DNA of 64,000 bases from Lacinutrix neustonica (lineage in GTDB: Bacteria; Bacteroidota; Bacteroidia; Flavobacteriales; Flavobacteriaceae): positions 2,087,501-2,151,500 of the forward strand of contig NZ_CP113088.1 of NCBI RefSeq assembly GCF_026625145.1, read 5' to 3'. Made by a program: the position numbers and the translations under genes. Below are positions 38,017 to 47,846 of the stretch, piece by piece. The notes beneath the pieces are model-generated. The model was not told the DNA's origin. It saw nothing but the letters and a program-made list of their open reading frames with translations, and made no database searches. The first letter of the stretch is position 1. Each line of letters begins with the position of its first letter.

Positions 38017-39037
38017 TTATAAAGCACTTTTAAATTGCTCTAAGAACCTCACGTCATTTTCGCTTAACAGTCGAATATCACTTATTTGGTGTAATAACAT
38101 GGCGATACGATCGACACCTACCCCAAAAGCAAAACCGTGAATACTCGTTGGCATCAATACCGCAATTGGTCAACACGTTGGGGTCAACCATACCACAACC
38201 ACCAATTTCTAACCAGCCAGTACCCTTGGTAATTTTATAATCGGTTTCTGTTTCTAATCCCCAGTACACATCTATTTCTGCACTTGGTTCGGTAAATGGA
38301 AAATATGAGGGTCTTAACCTAATCTTAGACTTGCCAAATAGCTCGGTCGTAAAGTATTGTAAGGTTTGCTTTAAATCGGCAAAACTAACCTCCTTGTCTA
38401 TATACAAACCTTCTACTTGATGGAAAAAACAATGTGACCGTGCAGAGATCGCTTCATTTCTATAGACGCGTCCTGGTGAAATGGTACGAATGGGTGGGGG
38501 ATTATTTTCCATGTAACGTACTTGAACAGAACTGGTATGCGTACGCAATAAAATATCAGGATTGGTTTGAATAAAAAAGGTGTCCTGCATGTCCCGCGCC
38601 GGATGATATTCGGGTAAGTTTAAGGCCGTAAAATTATGCCAGTCATCTTCAATTTCAGGACCTTCACTTACGTTAAATCCTATTTGAGAAAAAATATCTA
38701 TAATTTGGTTTTTTACCAACGAAATAGGGTGCCGCGCTCCTATTGAAACAGGTTCGCCAGGACGAGATAAGTCTCCATAAACCCCTAAGGTTTCATCAGT
38801 ATTATCCAACTCCTCCTTTAACGTATTCACTTTTTCCTGAGCGGTAATTTTTAACTGGTTGATGACCTGTCCAAACTCCTTTTTATGCTCGTTAGCCACA
38901 TTTTTAAACTCAGCAAAGTACTCATTGAGCACCCCTTTTTTGCCCAAGTATTTTATACGAAAGGCTTCCACCTCTTCCTTCGATTGGGCTTTAAAACTTT
39001 CTGCTTCAGCAATGAGTTCTTTAATCTTCTCTATCAT
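38017..39037 (-). CDS. pheS: Phenylalanyl-tRNA synthetase alpha subunit (frame break)
   Basis: Essential class II synthetase subunit, 339 residues when joined. N-terminal coiled coil ([21 protein letters not shown]), [29 protein letters not shown], motif 2 region [19 protein letters not shown] and motif 3 [19 protein letters not shown]. Motif 3 is split by an extra base at CCGTGA 38135-38140 (gene strand TCACGG for TCNGG). An essential gene cannot be broken in a living cell, so the break is most likely in the sequence, not the genome. Confidence 0.95.
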
Positions 39038-39189
39038 AATCTTCTAAATGATTGGCAAATTTACTACTTTTCTTGAGATTTTCATTACCCAAGACGTTTC
39101 GAACAATTGTATCGTATGAAATACCTTGTATCACAAAATGCATTACAGTATAAAACACATTAGATCAATATTTTTCCATCAAAAACACA

Positions 39190-39546
39190 TTACTCTATAT
39201 ACGCGGTCTCGATAAAATAATTAACGATAGCCTCTTTCATTAAAACACTTTGTTCTCCAGCTTTTAAGTGCGGCAATTCTTCTTTAATCGTGTAGTGCGG
39301 CCAACCTTCATCATCAACAAAATCTAATTCATAATAGCCATAGGGCAATAATAGCTTGCAGATTGCTATATGCATAAGGTCTAATTTATGGTCTTTTTTA
39401 AAGGATCTATCCAGCTGCCCCAATTCTTGTACCCCTATAAGGTATATTATGGCATCTAAATCTAATCTATCTCCATCTGCAAATTGATTGGATAACTTAG
39501 TCACCACCAACTCCCAGCGTTCTTTTAATGCTTCGTCTCTTGCCAT
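39190..39546 (-). CDS. Hypothetical protein, 118 aa
   Basis: Acidic soluble protein. Contains ERWELVVTKLSNQFADGDRL, DLDAIIYLIGVQELGQLDR and a C-terminal EAIVNYFIETAYIE. Typical of a conserved flavobacterial hypothetical family; no function known to me. Confidence 0.7.
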   Translation of the reverse strand: MARDEALKERWELVVTKLSNQFADGDRLDLDAIIYLIGVQELGQLDRSFKKDHKLDLMHIAICKLLLPYGYYELDFVDDEGWPHYTIKEELPHLKAGEQSVLMKEAIVNYFIETAYIE

Positions 39547-39637
39547 CTTATTTATTCAACATAACGTTTAAAAGTTCAAAGTTAGCAAACTAAACTGTTC
39601 TCTATAGACGTTATTTATTAAAATGTAAAAAATTGTG

Positions 39638-39645
39638 TAGGTTTG
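39638..39645 (+). promoter_or_regulatory. Possible -7 element before cvpA
   Basis: TAGGTTTG fits TAnnTTTG, 16 nt before the ATG at 39662. Confidence 0.35.
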
Positions 39646-39661
39646 TGATAAATCTCATGTT

Positions 39662-40174
39662 ATGGTGGTTATTGATATTGTTTTAGGTGCGTTATTGCTA
39701 TTCGGGCTCGTTCGCGGGTTTACGAAAGGCTTATTTGTTGAAGTGGCATCACTTGTTGCTTTGGTTGCCGGGGTTTATGGCGCCATCCACTTTAGTTATT
39801 TTGCTGCCGAATTTCTTCAGGATAAAACCGAATGGGAAGAGAAAACCATTAATATCGTGGCCTTCGCTATTACTTTTGTTATTATAATCGTAGCTATTGC
39901 TCTCGCAGGAAAAGCATTAACAAAACTGGCCGATTTTGCAGCTCTAGGCATCTTAAATAAATTGCTTGGTGGCGTCTTTGGCCTTTTAAAGGTAGGCTTA
40001 ATTTTGAGTGTTTTATTAATTGTGTTTAATACCCTGAATAGCACGATAACTTTTGTCGACGAAGAACACATCGAGAATTCTCTTTTATACCAACCAGTAA
40101 AATCCATTGCACCTTTGATTTTTCCTAATATTATTAAAACAGAAAGCGCGGAAGACGAGGAACTTATTCCGTGA
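39662..40174 (+). CDS. CvpA family membrane protein
   Basis: 170 residues with four hydrophobic helices; the N-terminal VIDIVLGALLLFGLVRGFTKG is the CvpA signature (colicin V production protein family). Ends with an acidic tail. In Bacteroidota its role is unknown. Confidence 0.85.
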   Translation: MVVIDIVLGALLLFGLVRGFTKGLFVEVASLVALVAGVYGAIHFSYFAAEFLQDKTEWEEKTINIVAFAITFVIIIVAIALAGKALTKLADFAALGILNKLLGGVFGLLKVGLILSVLLIVFNTLNSTITFVDEEHIENSLLYQPVKSIAPLIFPNIIKTESAEDEELIP

Positions 40175-40184
40175 AAAGGAGTAT

Positions 40185-40214
40185 AAAAAAGCTGCCAGTT
40201 ACAGCAGCTTTTTT
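40185..40214. terminator. Bidirectional intrinsic terminator
   Basis: AAAAAGCTGC / GCAGCTTTTT with loop around 40196-40203, between convergent cvpA and carbonic anhydrase genes. Confidence 0.85.
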
Positions 40215-40841
40215 TTAATCTAGATGATAGATTTCCATAATATCTTTTAAATAATGTTCAAAATCTATTTTTAAATCTATCAACTTTCCGGTATGTACAT
40301 CAAAAACCCAGCCATGAACTTTTAAGCCTCTATCTCGATACGCTTTTTGAACTGCTGCTGTTTTTATAAGATTAACACACTGCTCTTTTACATTGAGCTC
40401 TACTAAACGATCATACTTTTTTTCTTCATCTTTAATGTCATTAAGCTCCTCTTTGTGAATGCGATACACATCACGAATATTACGCAACCAGGAGTTTAAA
40501 ATGCCTAGATCAGCAGATTGCATGGCCGCTTTTACACCACCACAAGCATAATGGCCACAAACCACCACGTGGTTAACTTTTAAGTGTACAACAGCATATT
40601 CCACGACAGACATGGCACTCAAATCTATTCCGGAGACCATATTAGCAATGTTTCTATGCACAAACACTTCTCCCGGTCCTAAGCCCATTAAATCCTCAGC
40701 AGTAACACGACTGTCACTACATCCAATATAAAGCAACTCCGGATTTTGACCTTTCCCTAAATCCTCAAAGTAATTTTTGTTGGAGGCCAGTTTGTTTTTA
40801 ATAAACTGTTCATTATTATCAAACACGTGTTTTAAATCCAT
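40215..40841 (-). CDS. Beta-carbonic anhydrase (Can type)
   Basis: Zn enzyme interconverting CO2 and bicarbonate; 208 residues. Zinc ligands in IGCSDSRVTAEDL (Cys, Asp-Arg dyad) and VVCGHYACGGVKAAM (His, Cys). It starts 7 nt after the SulP stop, so the two are one operon: transport and hydration are linked. Confidence 0.94.
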   Translation of the reverse strand: MDLKHVFDNNEQFIKNKLASNKNYFEDLGKGQNPELLYIGCSDSRVTAEDLMGLGPGEVFVHRNIANMVSGIDLSAMSVVEYAVVHLKVNHVVVCGHYACGGVKAAMQSADLGILNSWLRNIRDVYRIHKEELNDIKDEEKKYDRLVELNVKEQCVNLIKTAAVQKAYRDRGLKVHGWVFDVHTGKLIDLKIDFEHYLKDIMEIYHLD

Positions 40842-40848
40842 AGTGCTT

Positions 40849-42709
40849 TTAAAATTTATCCTCTACATTATTTTTAACCCATTGAAGACAGGAATTAAAA
40901 TCTTTAAAAATATATTCTTTAGGTATTAAATCCGGAATAATATCTATTCGTTCCATCATGTATCTTGGTTGCTGAAGCAAGTTCACAAATAAGACATTAA
41001 TGTTTTGTTTTCTAAGATCGACTAAAACATCTTCCATGGCATATAACCCGGACTGATCCATATACTGCATACGCCCTAATCTAATAATAACCGTTTTTGC
41101 AGTCGCCGGAATTTGTTTTGATAGCGCTTGAAAATCTGAAGTTGAGCCAAAAAATAAAGGGCCTTTAATGTGCTTTATAAAAACTTCTTCTTTTAGATTG
41201 TCAGGAAAATTAATTTCGTCTGACCACGCTTCTTCCCTTAATGATTTCACATCACTTCTTCTAGCGGTAAGATCCCCTATTTTTTTCATAAACAACAGAG
41301 ATGCGATGACTAACCCTATGCCAACAGCATAAACTAAATTCCAAAAAGTTGAAAGGACTAAAACCACTATCATTATTAAAACTTCTGAACTTACCTTTAC
41401 CGGACCAATTTTCATATCTTTTGGTAAATAAGGAATGGCTTTAAGTCCTTTGTAATCCATGACCCCAATACCAACGGTTATTAAAATTCCAGCCAAAACG
41501 GCTGCTGGGATTTTTGAAGCTACTGGACCCAATGCAAGTAAAATGATAAGGAGCATTATACCCGCAATCATTCCTGACAGCTTAGTTTTACCTCCTGAAT
41601 TAATATTAACAACGGTTCTTATCGTTGCTCCAGCGCCAGGAATACCTCCAAAGACAGCAGCTATACTATTACCTATACCTTGACCTACCAGTTCTTTATT
41701 AGGTTGGTGTTTGGTCTTGGTCATATTGTCTGCCACAACGCTTGTTAACAGGGAATCAATAGCACCTAAAAGCGCTAAAGTAATCGCTGTAAATATGTAG
41801 GGTGTTACGGAAGATAATTTAAATCCAGTAAAAATTTCGAGATTAGGAATGGGTAAGCCTGATGGAATTTCTTCTATTGGCCTATAATTTAACCCGAAAC
41901 CATAAGCGATCCCGAAACGACAATCAACGCGACTAAAGCACTTGGGATTTTAGTGGTTATCCTTTTAAACCCATAAACAATGAAGATGGTGGATAAGGCC
42001 AAGACCAGTTCGAGCCAATTAATGTTTTTTATAGCTCGGGCAATGTTTTAATGGTTCCCATAACGCCGGAGGTCGCAGATTTAGCTAAAGTTTGTGATTC
42101 TTTTGCAATGTCTTCCTCTGTTAACGCATTAGCACGTATAATAGTTTCTTCAAAATTTTCTAAAACCAAAATACCTTCTCCTGCCTCTTCTTTTAAAATG
42201 TTTTCTAAAATGAGTTCTTCTGCTTGGGGTTTAAATTGGCTTACTAAATCGATGTCTTCTTTAGGATAATAACCAATAGATGGTAAAATTTGGGTCACCA
42301 AAATAATTACACCAATGGCAGTCATAAATCCGGAGACCACAGGATACGGGATGTATTTTATGTATTTACCAAAACCCGTAACGCCCAGTCCTATTTGGAA
42401 CAGACCAGCTAATAAAAATACAGTCAAAATAGCTGGCAAGGCTTTCTCTACACTACCATCATTAGCTGCAATAATTGTTGCAATAACAATCATACTTACC
42501 GCCGTCATTGGCGCTGTAGGGCCCGAAATTTGAGTATTTGTTCCCCCAAAGAGTGCTGCAAAGAAACTAATAAATATGGCTCCATAAAGTCCTGCTTGAG
42601 GCCCCAGGCCGGAGGAAACACCAAAAGCTAATGCCAGGGGTAATGCTACAATTCCTGCAGTGATCCCTCCAAATGCGTCTCCTTTTAAATGGGTAAAAAA
42701 TGTCTTCAT
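40849..42709 (-). CDS. SulP family anion transporter with STAS domain (two frame breaks)
   Basis: 620 residues when joined. Eleven or more membrane helices; N-terminal GDAFGGITAGIVALPLALAF and ISGPTAPMTAVSMI, then GIGNSIAAVFGGIPGAGATI, and a C-terminal STAS domain (VIIRLGRMQYMDQSGLYAMED). One base is missing at CTCGGG 42035-42040 (restores TLPRAIKNINWLEL or TLPGAIKN) and another at CCGA 41912-41915 (restores IVVSGIAYGFGLNYRP). The neighbouring carbonic anhydrase suggests bicarbonate rather than sulfate as substrate. Confidence 0.92.
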
Positions 42710-42809
42710 TAATCTGTGGTTTTGGTGTTATACTAATTTAGTATTAATTCTCAACTTAAATAGCTGATACTCCTCTTTTATTGCTAGCTAATGATACGTA
42801 ATCCATACC

Positions 42810-43500
42810 TTAAAAATTAACAAAAGCAATGATATTTATTTGATCTCTACTTGAGCTTTCAAAAAACTGATTCATATAGCCCACTTCTAATCTTAATACT
42901 TTGGAAAACTGATAGCCTAAACCACCATACAACCTATTTCTATCAAAGATGGATGATTCTGTATTTAAAAAAATCTCGTTGTATGCGGAAAGATACAATG
43001 GATTTTTACCTTCTTCATGATATTGCAAAGGTATTTTTACACTTAAAAAATACCGAAAGCGCATTTTAAAATCGGTCTCTACAAAGCGTTGCTCGAAGCG
43101 GTAACGATGACTAAACCCCACTTGACCAACCTGCTGCTTTGTAATAAATTGTTGAAAAATTCGGTGTTCGTTTACGGTTAATTTTTGCTCAGTTTCTCCA
43201 CTATAGTTTTCAGACAGAATATAACCATAGCCTAATAATAGGTTGTTATTGTTTTCGGTTAAATTATAGCCTACTCCAGTTCTTAACAACAATTGCTCTA
43301 AATCACCAATGGCATCATAATTTCTGTATTGGACTTCGTTATGTATATTCCACCCATTATTTAATTGTTTACTTCCAATGTATATTAACCAGTTTCCTAT
43401 ATTACTATCTTGACTTACAGCATAAAAAAGGCAACACTAACGATAAAGTTAGTGTTGCAATTATATTTTTCTTTTTCAATTTTAATTCTCTCATCGGCAT
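42810..43500 (-). CDS. DUF2490 outer-membrane protein (homopolymer frame break)
   Basis: About 229 residues when joined. Signal peptide (IIATLTLSLVLPFFYAVSQ), then DSNIGNWLIYIGSKQLNNGWN, the DUF2490 signature, and barrel strands ending in IIAFVNF. Starts are possible at 43494, 43500 or 43515. The frame breaks in a run of six T (gene strand) near 43423-43429; five would join the frames. It lies between two carbonic anhydrase/SulP pairs, pointing to a possible outer-membrane channel role. Confidence 0.8.
43424..43460 (-). terminator. Terminator-like hairpin inside the DUF2490 signal-peptide codons
   Basis: Gene-strand stem GCAACACTAAC / GTTAGTGTTGC followed directly by C and six T: a full intrinsic-terminator shape, 48 nt after the carbonic anhydrase stop. 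It overlaps the DUF2490 coding region and the frame break. Confidence 0.65.
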
Positions 43501-43507
43501 TGCTTTT

Positions 43508-44137
43508 CTATTCATAAAAATCGACTTCTCCTGTGTTAATATCATACATAGCTCCAACGATTTTAATTTCTCCATTTTTCTCCATTTCGGCTAAAATTGG
43601 ACTTTCGGCATGAATTCTTTCTATCGTTAATTTTACGTTTACTTTAGATACTTCATCAACAAAATCTAAATTCTTAGAGCTCCTTAAGCTTTCGTCTTGA
43701 GGCTCTTTTACAGCGTTTACAGCAGGTGTAATTTTTTCTATTAATTTTGTTAAATTACCCATTTCAGCATGATCACAAGCCCCTTTTACAGCACCACAGC
43801 TTGTATGACCTAATACTACAATAAGCTTAGTGCCTGCTAATTTACAGGCAAATTCCATGCTTCCCAAGATGTCTTCATTTACAAAATTCCCTGCAATACG
43901 TACACTAAAAATATCCCCCAGCCCTTGGTCAAAAACCAGCTCGGCAGACACTCGAGAATCGATACAACTCAATATTGTCGCAAAAGGAAATTGACCATCA
44001 CTAGTGTCATTTACTTGTTCTAATAAGTTACGATTTGTTTTTAAATTATTTTGAAATCTTTGGTTGCCATCTTTTAAATATTGTAATGACTTTGCTGGTG
44101 TCATTGTCGCCTGGGTTTCTCTTGTATGTGCTTTCAT
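43508..44137 (-). CDS. Beta-carbonic anhydrase, second type
   Basis: 209 residues. Zinc-site motifs ILSCIDSRVSAELVFDQG and VVLGHTSCGAVKGACDHAE; the N-terminal TPAKSLQYLKDGNQRF is typical of the other major bacterial beta-CA clade, so it is not a duplicate of the enzyme at 40215. No signal peptide. It lies downstream of the universal stress protein and SulP genes on the same strand. Confidence 0.93.
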   Translation of the reverse strand: MKAHTRETQATMTPAKSLQYLKDGNQRFQNNLKTNRNLLEQVNDTSDGQFPFATILSCIDSRVSAELVFDQGLGDIFSVRIAGNFVNEDILGSMEFACKLAGTKLIVVLGHTSCGAVKGACDHAEMGNLTKLIEKITPAVNAVKEPQDESLRSSKNLDFVDEVSKVNVKLTIERIHAESPILAEMEKNGEIKIVGAMYDINTGEVDFYE

Positions 44138-44158
44138 CGTTTTTATTGATTTAATTTA

Positions 44159-44984
44159 TTATTTAAATGCCACCTCTGTAGCATCATTTTTATGTATACC
44201 TCTTAATAATAATGAAACGTTAAGTTTATTGATAACGTTTTTAATGTTTTTATTTGTTTTATCATGCCCTTTATCATTAAAGCACATTAGATTTATTCTG
44301 CTTTTAGATGCATATTTTGAAATATTATCAAGTGCACTAACGCCCGCTTCGAAAACATATTCCACAGTTCTACTATCTAGGGTGTCTTCCGTTTTAGGGA
44401 GGCTGGAAACTCCTTTATTGATTTTAAAAGACTTTAGAGGATGCTTCGTTTTTTTTACTAAACTATCAAAAAAGTCGGTGCGTGAAGTGTTTCCAGTTGT
44501 ATTTAAAACCCCAAATATTCCATCTGTATCGGGTTGTAATGCATGCTCTTCTGCAGCTATCATAATACTTCCCTTATGAATGTTTAAAACAAAATCAACA
44601 ATATTATCACCTATAAAACTAAGTGCATTATATTTTCTTTTTCCTAAAACTACAATGTCTCGGTTTGTACTTAATAATAAAAGCTTCTATTTCATTTTTT
44701 ATATTACCAATTGCCAATTCATGATGTATCCTCACCTGAAAAGCTTCACTAATGGGCTGAATTAAATTTAAAATCCTTTTATTAGTCATGATATGTTCCT
44801 CGTTAATCGCTCGCATAGCAGATAACTGGCTTTCCCTTTCCACGATCTCTGTAGGCTTTTGAACATGGAGAAGTGTTATTTCACTATCAATCATTTTTGC
44901 CAATCCTACTGTGCTTTTTAATTCCAACTCTGCAGATTTCTTTAAATCTGAAAGCACGAGTATTTTATATTTGTTATGTGTCAT
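44159..44984 (-). CDS. Universal stress protein family (frame break)
   Basis: 274 residues when joined, i.e. a double-length Usp. N-terminal domain: YKILVLSDLKKSAELELKS, ITLLHVQKPTEIV and YKPDIVVLGKRKYNA; the C-terminal half is a diverged second domain. One extra base at CTCGG 44659-44663; CCNGA gives KPDIVVLG. It begins 11 nt after the SulP stop, suggesting a regulatory partner of the transporter. Confidence 0.85.
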
Positions 44985-44995
44985 ACTCTTATTAT

Positions 44996-46576
44996 TTAAG
45001 CTGTTTTTGGTCGTAATTTAAAAAACTCAATAAAACTTGTAGGGTTTTCTACACTGCCCCTTTCTGAAATTAACTCAATATCGATGTTTCTTTCTTTCGC
45101 TTTTAAAGCAAAATCATCCAAAATCTCTATAATATCATTATCCAAATATCTGGTTTTTCTAACATCTAATTCTAAGTAAGTATCTCTTGGTAGACTATCT
45201 AATTCTTTTAATATGGCCCCTTTATTAAAAAAGGTCACTTCTTCTGCTAATGTCATCTTTATTTTGTGCTTCCCGTTACTTTTATCTTCAATATGTAAAA
45301 AGTGAGAATTTTGAAAGCTTTTTATTAAAATAACAACAATTCCTACTGCTAATCCTAATCCAATTCCCCAAAGCAGGTCTATAAACACAATACCTAAAAC
45401 AGTGACTGTAAATGGAATAGATTGTTTCCAACCCAAATTATACATTTTTATAAATAGTGCTGGTTTCGCCAACTTATAGCCCACAATTAAAAGTACTGCT
45501 GCTAAAACAGATAATGGTATCATGTTCAATAACCTAGGAATAATTATTACAGAAATCAACAGTAAGAAGCCATGGACAATAGCAGACACTTTACTTTTTC
45601 CACCAGATTGTATATTTGCAGAACTACGTACAATAACTTGAGTAATAGGTAAACCTCCAATCATACCGTAAATAATATTTCCAGTACCTTGTGCAAATAA
45701 CTCTCTATTAGTCGGTGTAACGTTTTTATCAGGGTCTAGCTTATCTGTTGCTTCAACGCATAATAACGTTTCCAAACTAGCCACTAACGCTATAGTAAAA
45801 GCTACGATCCACACCTCTCCATTTGTAATGGCTGAAAAATTAGGAAAACTAAACTGTCCCAAAAAAGATTCGGCACTATCAGGTACAGGAACGCTTACCA
45901 AATGAGAACTTTCTATGGCCAAAGCAGAATCTCCTTGTGTTACAACAAAAAAGACAATACCAACAACTACGGCAACCAAAGGACCTTGTATAATTTGAAA
46001 AATCTTACCTTTTTTAGATAGTACTTTATCCCAAACCAGTAAGATCGCTAAACCAATGATACCAATTAATGCCGAACCTGGCTGAATGTGATTAACACTG
46101 TTTATAATTTCTGAAAATGTATTCTCACCGTCCACTTGAAAAAAAGCAAAATCGCCCTCTGGATCAACATCATAACCAAAAAAATGAGGTATCTGCTTTA
46201 ATATAATAATAATACCAATACCTGTAAGCATGCCTTTTATTACTGAAGAAGGAAAGTAATATCCAATAATTCCAAGTCTTAATAAACCAAAAACAATTTG
46301 AATTGCCCCACCTAAAACAACAGCAACTAAGAAATTCTGATAGCTCCCTAAACTGATGATTGCGGTTAAAACAATTGCTGCTAAACCAGCAGCAGGGCCA
46401 CTAACTCCTATTTTCGAGCCGCTTAAAGCTCCAACAATAACACCTCCTACAATTCCTGCAATTAATCCGGAGAATAAAGGCGCTCCACTCGCCAATGCAA
46501 TACCTAAACATAATGGTAATGCAACAAAAAATACGACGATACTCGCTGGTATGTCATTTTTTAATGTTTTAAACAT
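44996..46576 (-). CDS. SulP family transporter with STAS domain
   Basis: 526 residues, intact. LKNDIPASIVVFFVALPLCLGIALASGAP and SGSKIGVSGPAAGLAAIVLTA mark the BicA/DauA-like SulP core, with GLPITQVIVRSSANIQSGGKSK and a short STAS tail (YLELDVRKTRYLDNDIIEIL). First gene of the SulP-Usp-CA operon; bicarbonate uptake is inferred from context. Confidence 0.93.
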   Translation of the reverse strand: MFKTLKNDIPASIVVFFVALPLCLGIALASGAPLFSGLIAGIVGGVIVGALSGSKIGVSGPAAGLAAIVLTAIISLGSYQNFLVAVVLGGAIQIVFGLLRLGIIGYYFPSSVIKGMLTGIGIIIILKQIPHFFGYDVDPEGDFAFFQVDGENTFSEIINSVNHIQPGSALIGIIGLAILLVWDKVLSKKGKIFQIIQGPLVAVVVGIVFFVVTQGDSALAIESSHLVSVPVPDSAESFLGQFSFPNFSAITNGEVWIVAFTIALVASLETLLCVEATDKLDPDKNVTPTNRELFAQGTGNIIYGMIGGLPITQVIVRSSANIQSGGKSKVSAIVHGFLLLISVIIIPRLLNMIPLSVLAAVLLIVGYKLAKPALFIKMYNLGWKQSIPFTVTVLGIVFIDLLWGIGLGLAVGIVVILIKSFQNSHFLHIEDKSNGKHKIKMTLAEEVTFFNKGAILKELDSLPRDTYLELDVRKTRYLDNDIIEILDDFALKAKERNIDIELISERGSVENPTSFIEFFKLRPKTA

Positions 46577-46657
46577 ATTATAATGATTTTATGCTATTGA
46601 CAGAAAATCAATAGCTTTTTTTAATGAATAGATGGCTTTTAAGCCTAAAAATCGAAA

Positions 46658-46960
46658 TTATAATATGTGGTTTTCTGGTGGCGGAGAAATTAAATTTAAA
46701 TGCGGTTTTTGATATTTTTTAAAGTAATATCTAATATCTTTTCTTTCTAACAGCTCAATAAATGAATCTGAAGTTGAAATTTTTTCTGATAAATAGGTTT
46801 CAACTTTATCCTTTTCTTTGGTCTTTTCTTCCTCTTCTTCTGAAAGACTATAAAAAACAGAAATATCTACAGAATTGTCCATGGCTATAATTATAGATGG
46901 CGCTGTAATTGTGGCCAAAAATAATAACACAAAGAAAATAGATATTGTCTTCTTAAACAT
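46658..46960 (-). CDS. Small exported protein (hypothetical)
   Basis: 100 residues. Signal peptide or single helix (ISIFFVLLFLATITAPSIIIA), then an acidic EEEEEKTKEKDK stretch and a C-terminal part ending PPPENH. Located just upstream of the SulP operon on the same strand. This shape is common for small flavobacterial proteins next to metal or anion transporters; function unknown. Confidence 0.55.
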   Translation of the reverse strand: MFKKTISIFFVLLFLATITAPSIIIAMDNSVDISVFYSLSEEEEEKTKEKDKVETYLSEKISTSDSFIELLERKDIRYYFKKYQKPHLNLISPPPENHIL

Positions 46961-47020
46961 TGTTTTTTATTAAGGTTAGCAAATATAAAACTATAACACC
47001 AGTATAGTGTTAAGGAATGT

Positions 47021-47777
47021 TTAAAAAATATTCAACAATTTAATATCATTTTCCGGGATCCAGCCCGTCTTTCCATCTGAAAGTTTGATTTTTTTCCAAT
47101 GACTAACGGTGTCTAAAACCTGAACTTTTGTGCCTTCATGAAGTATAAAAGCTTCGTTACTTCTTATGTTTGGTTCACTTTTAACTTGAGATTCTTGAGC
47201 AAAAACAATGGCTGGATTACTTCTTTTTGCCACATCGTGCGTGTGAAAAGCAATGGCTAATGCTGAAAAAGCTAAAAATATAAACAATATACTTCCCGTA
47301 AAAAGCAACCGCTTTTTTTTAGTTTCAAAAGCAAAATAATAACCTAAATAAAATAAAATGAAGCCCATTACAAAAAGCACGGTGAGTTTTGCCCAACCAT
47401 CGAAAGAGAAAACATTGGTAATTCCATTAACCGTTTTAGATATGCTTGTTTCTCGGTATGGTATCTATGGCATCTATGGTCATGTTATTTGCAAATGCCA
47501 TGTTATTACTTATCTCTTGGTCATTTGGAGCCATAGCAGCAGCCTTTTCGTAATAATAAATACTTGGAGCAATATGGTTGAGCTTGTAATGCGTGTTGGC
47601 CATATTAAAATACAAGGCAGCAGAGTGGTTATCACCTTTTAAAATGGTTTCGTATTTATCTAGTGCCTCCACAAACTTACCTTCATTATACAGGGTGTTG
47701 GCTTGATCGAATAGCACCTCGTTTTGCGCAGAAAGTAGTCCGCAAAAGAACAGAAATATGTAAATTACTTTTTTCAT
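47021..47777 (-). CDS. batE: BatE-like TPR/SH3 protein (frame break)
   Basis: 251 residues when joined. Signal peptide, two or three TPR units (ANTLYNEGKFVEALDKYETIL, ALYFNMANTHYKLNHIAPSI), a two-helix membrane region (VLFVMGFILFYLGYYF) and a bacterial SH3 domain (NIRSNEAFILHEGTKVQVLD, DGKTGWIPENDI). One extra base at CTCGG 47452-47456; CCNGA gives DTIPETSISKTVNG. Last gene of the Bat operon. Confidence 0.87.
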
Positions 47778-47846
47778 TGTATTTTATTTCACCAAAAAAA
47801 ATTAAAATAAGATTCTCGGCATTCATATTAAATTAAAGGTGAAAAT

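Noticed and set aside
41891-41900. CCGA word in the SulP gene (AACCCGAAAC) as a further break
   Set aside because: The frame is correct here (YGFGLNYRP) without change; natural CCGA words also occur, so not each one is a scar.
44064-44579. 171-codon frame on the + strand opposite the universal stress protein
   Set aside because: Antisense to a well-supported Usp gene; no signal, motif or promoter of its own.
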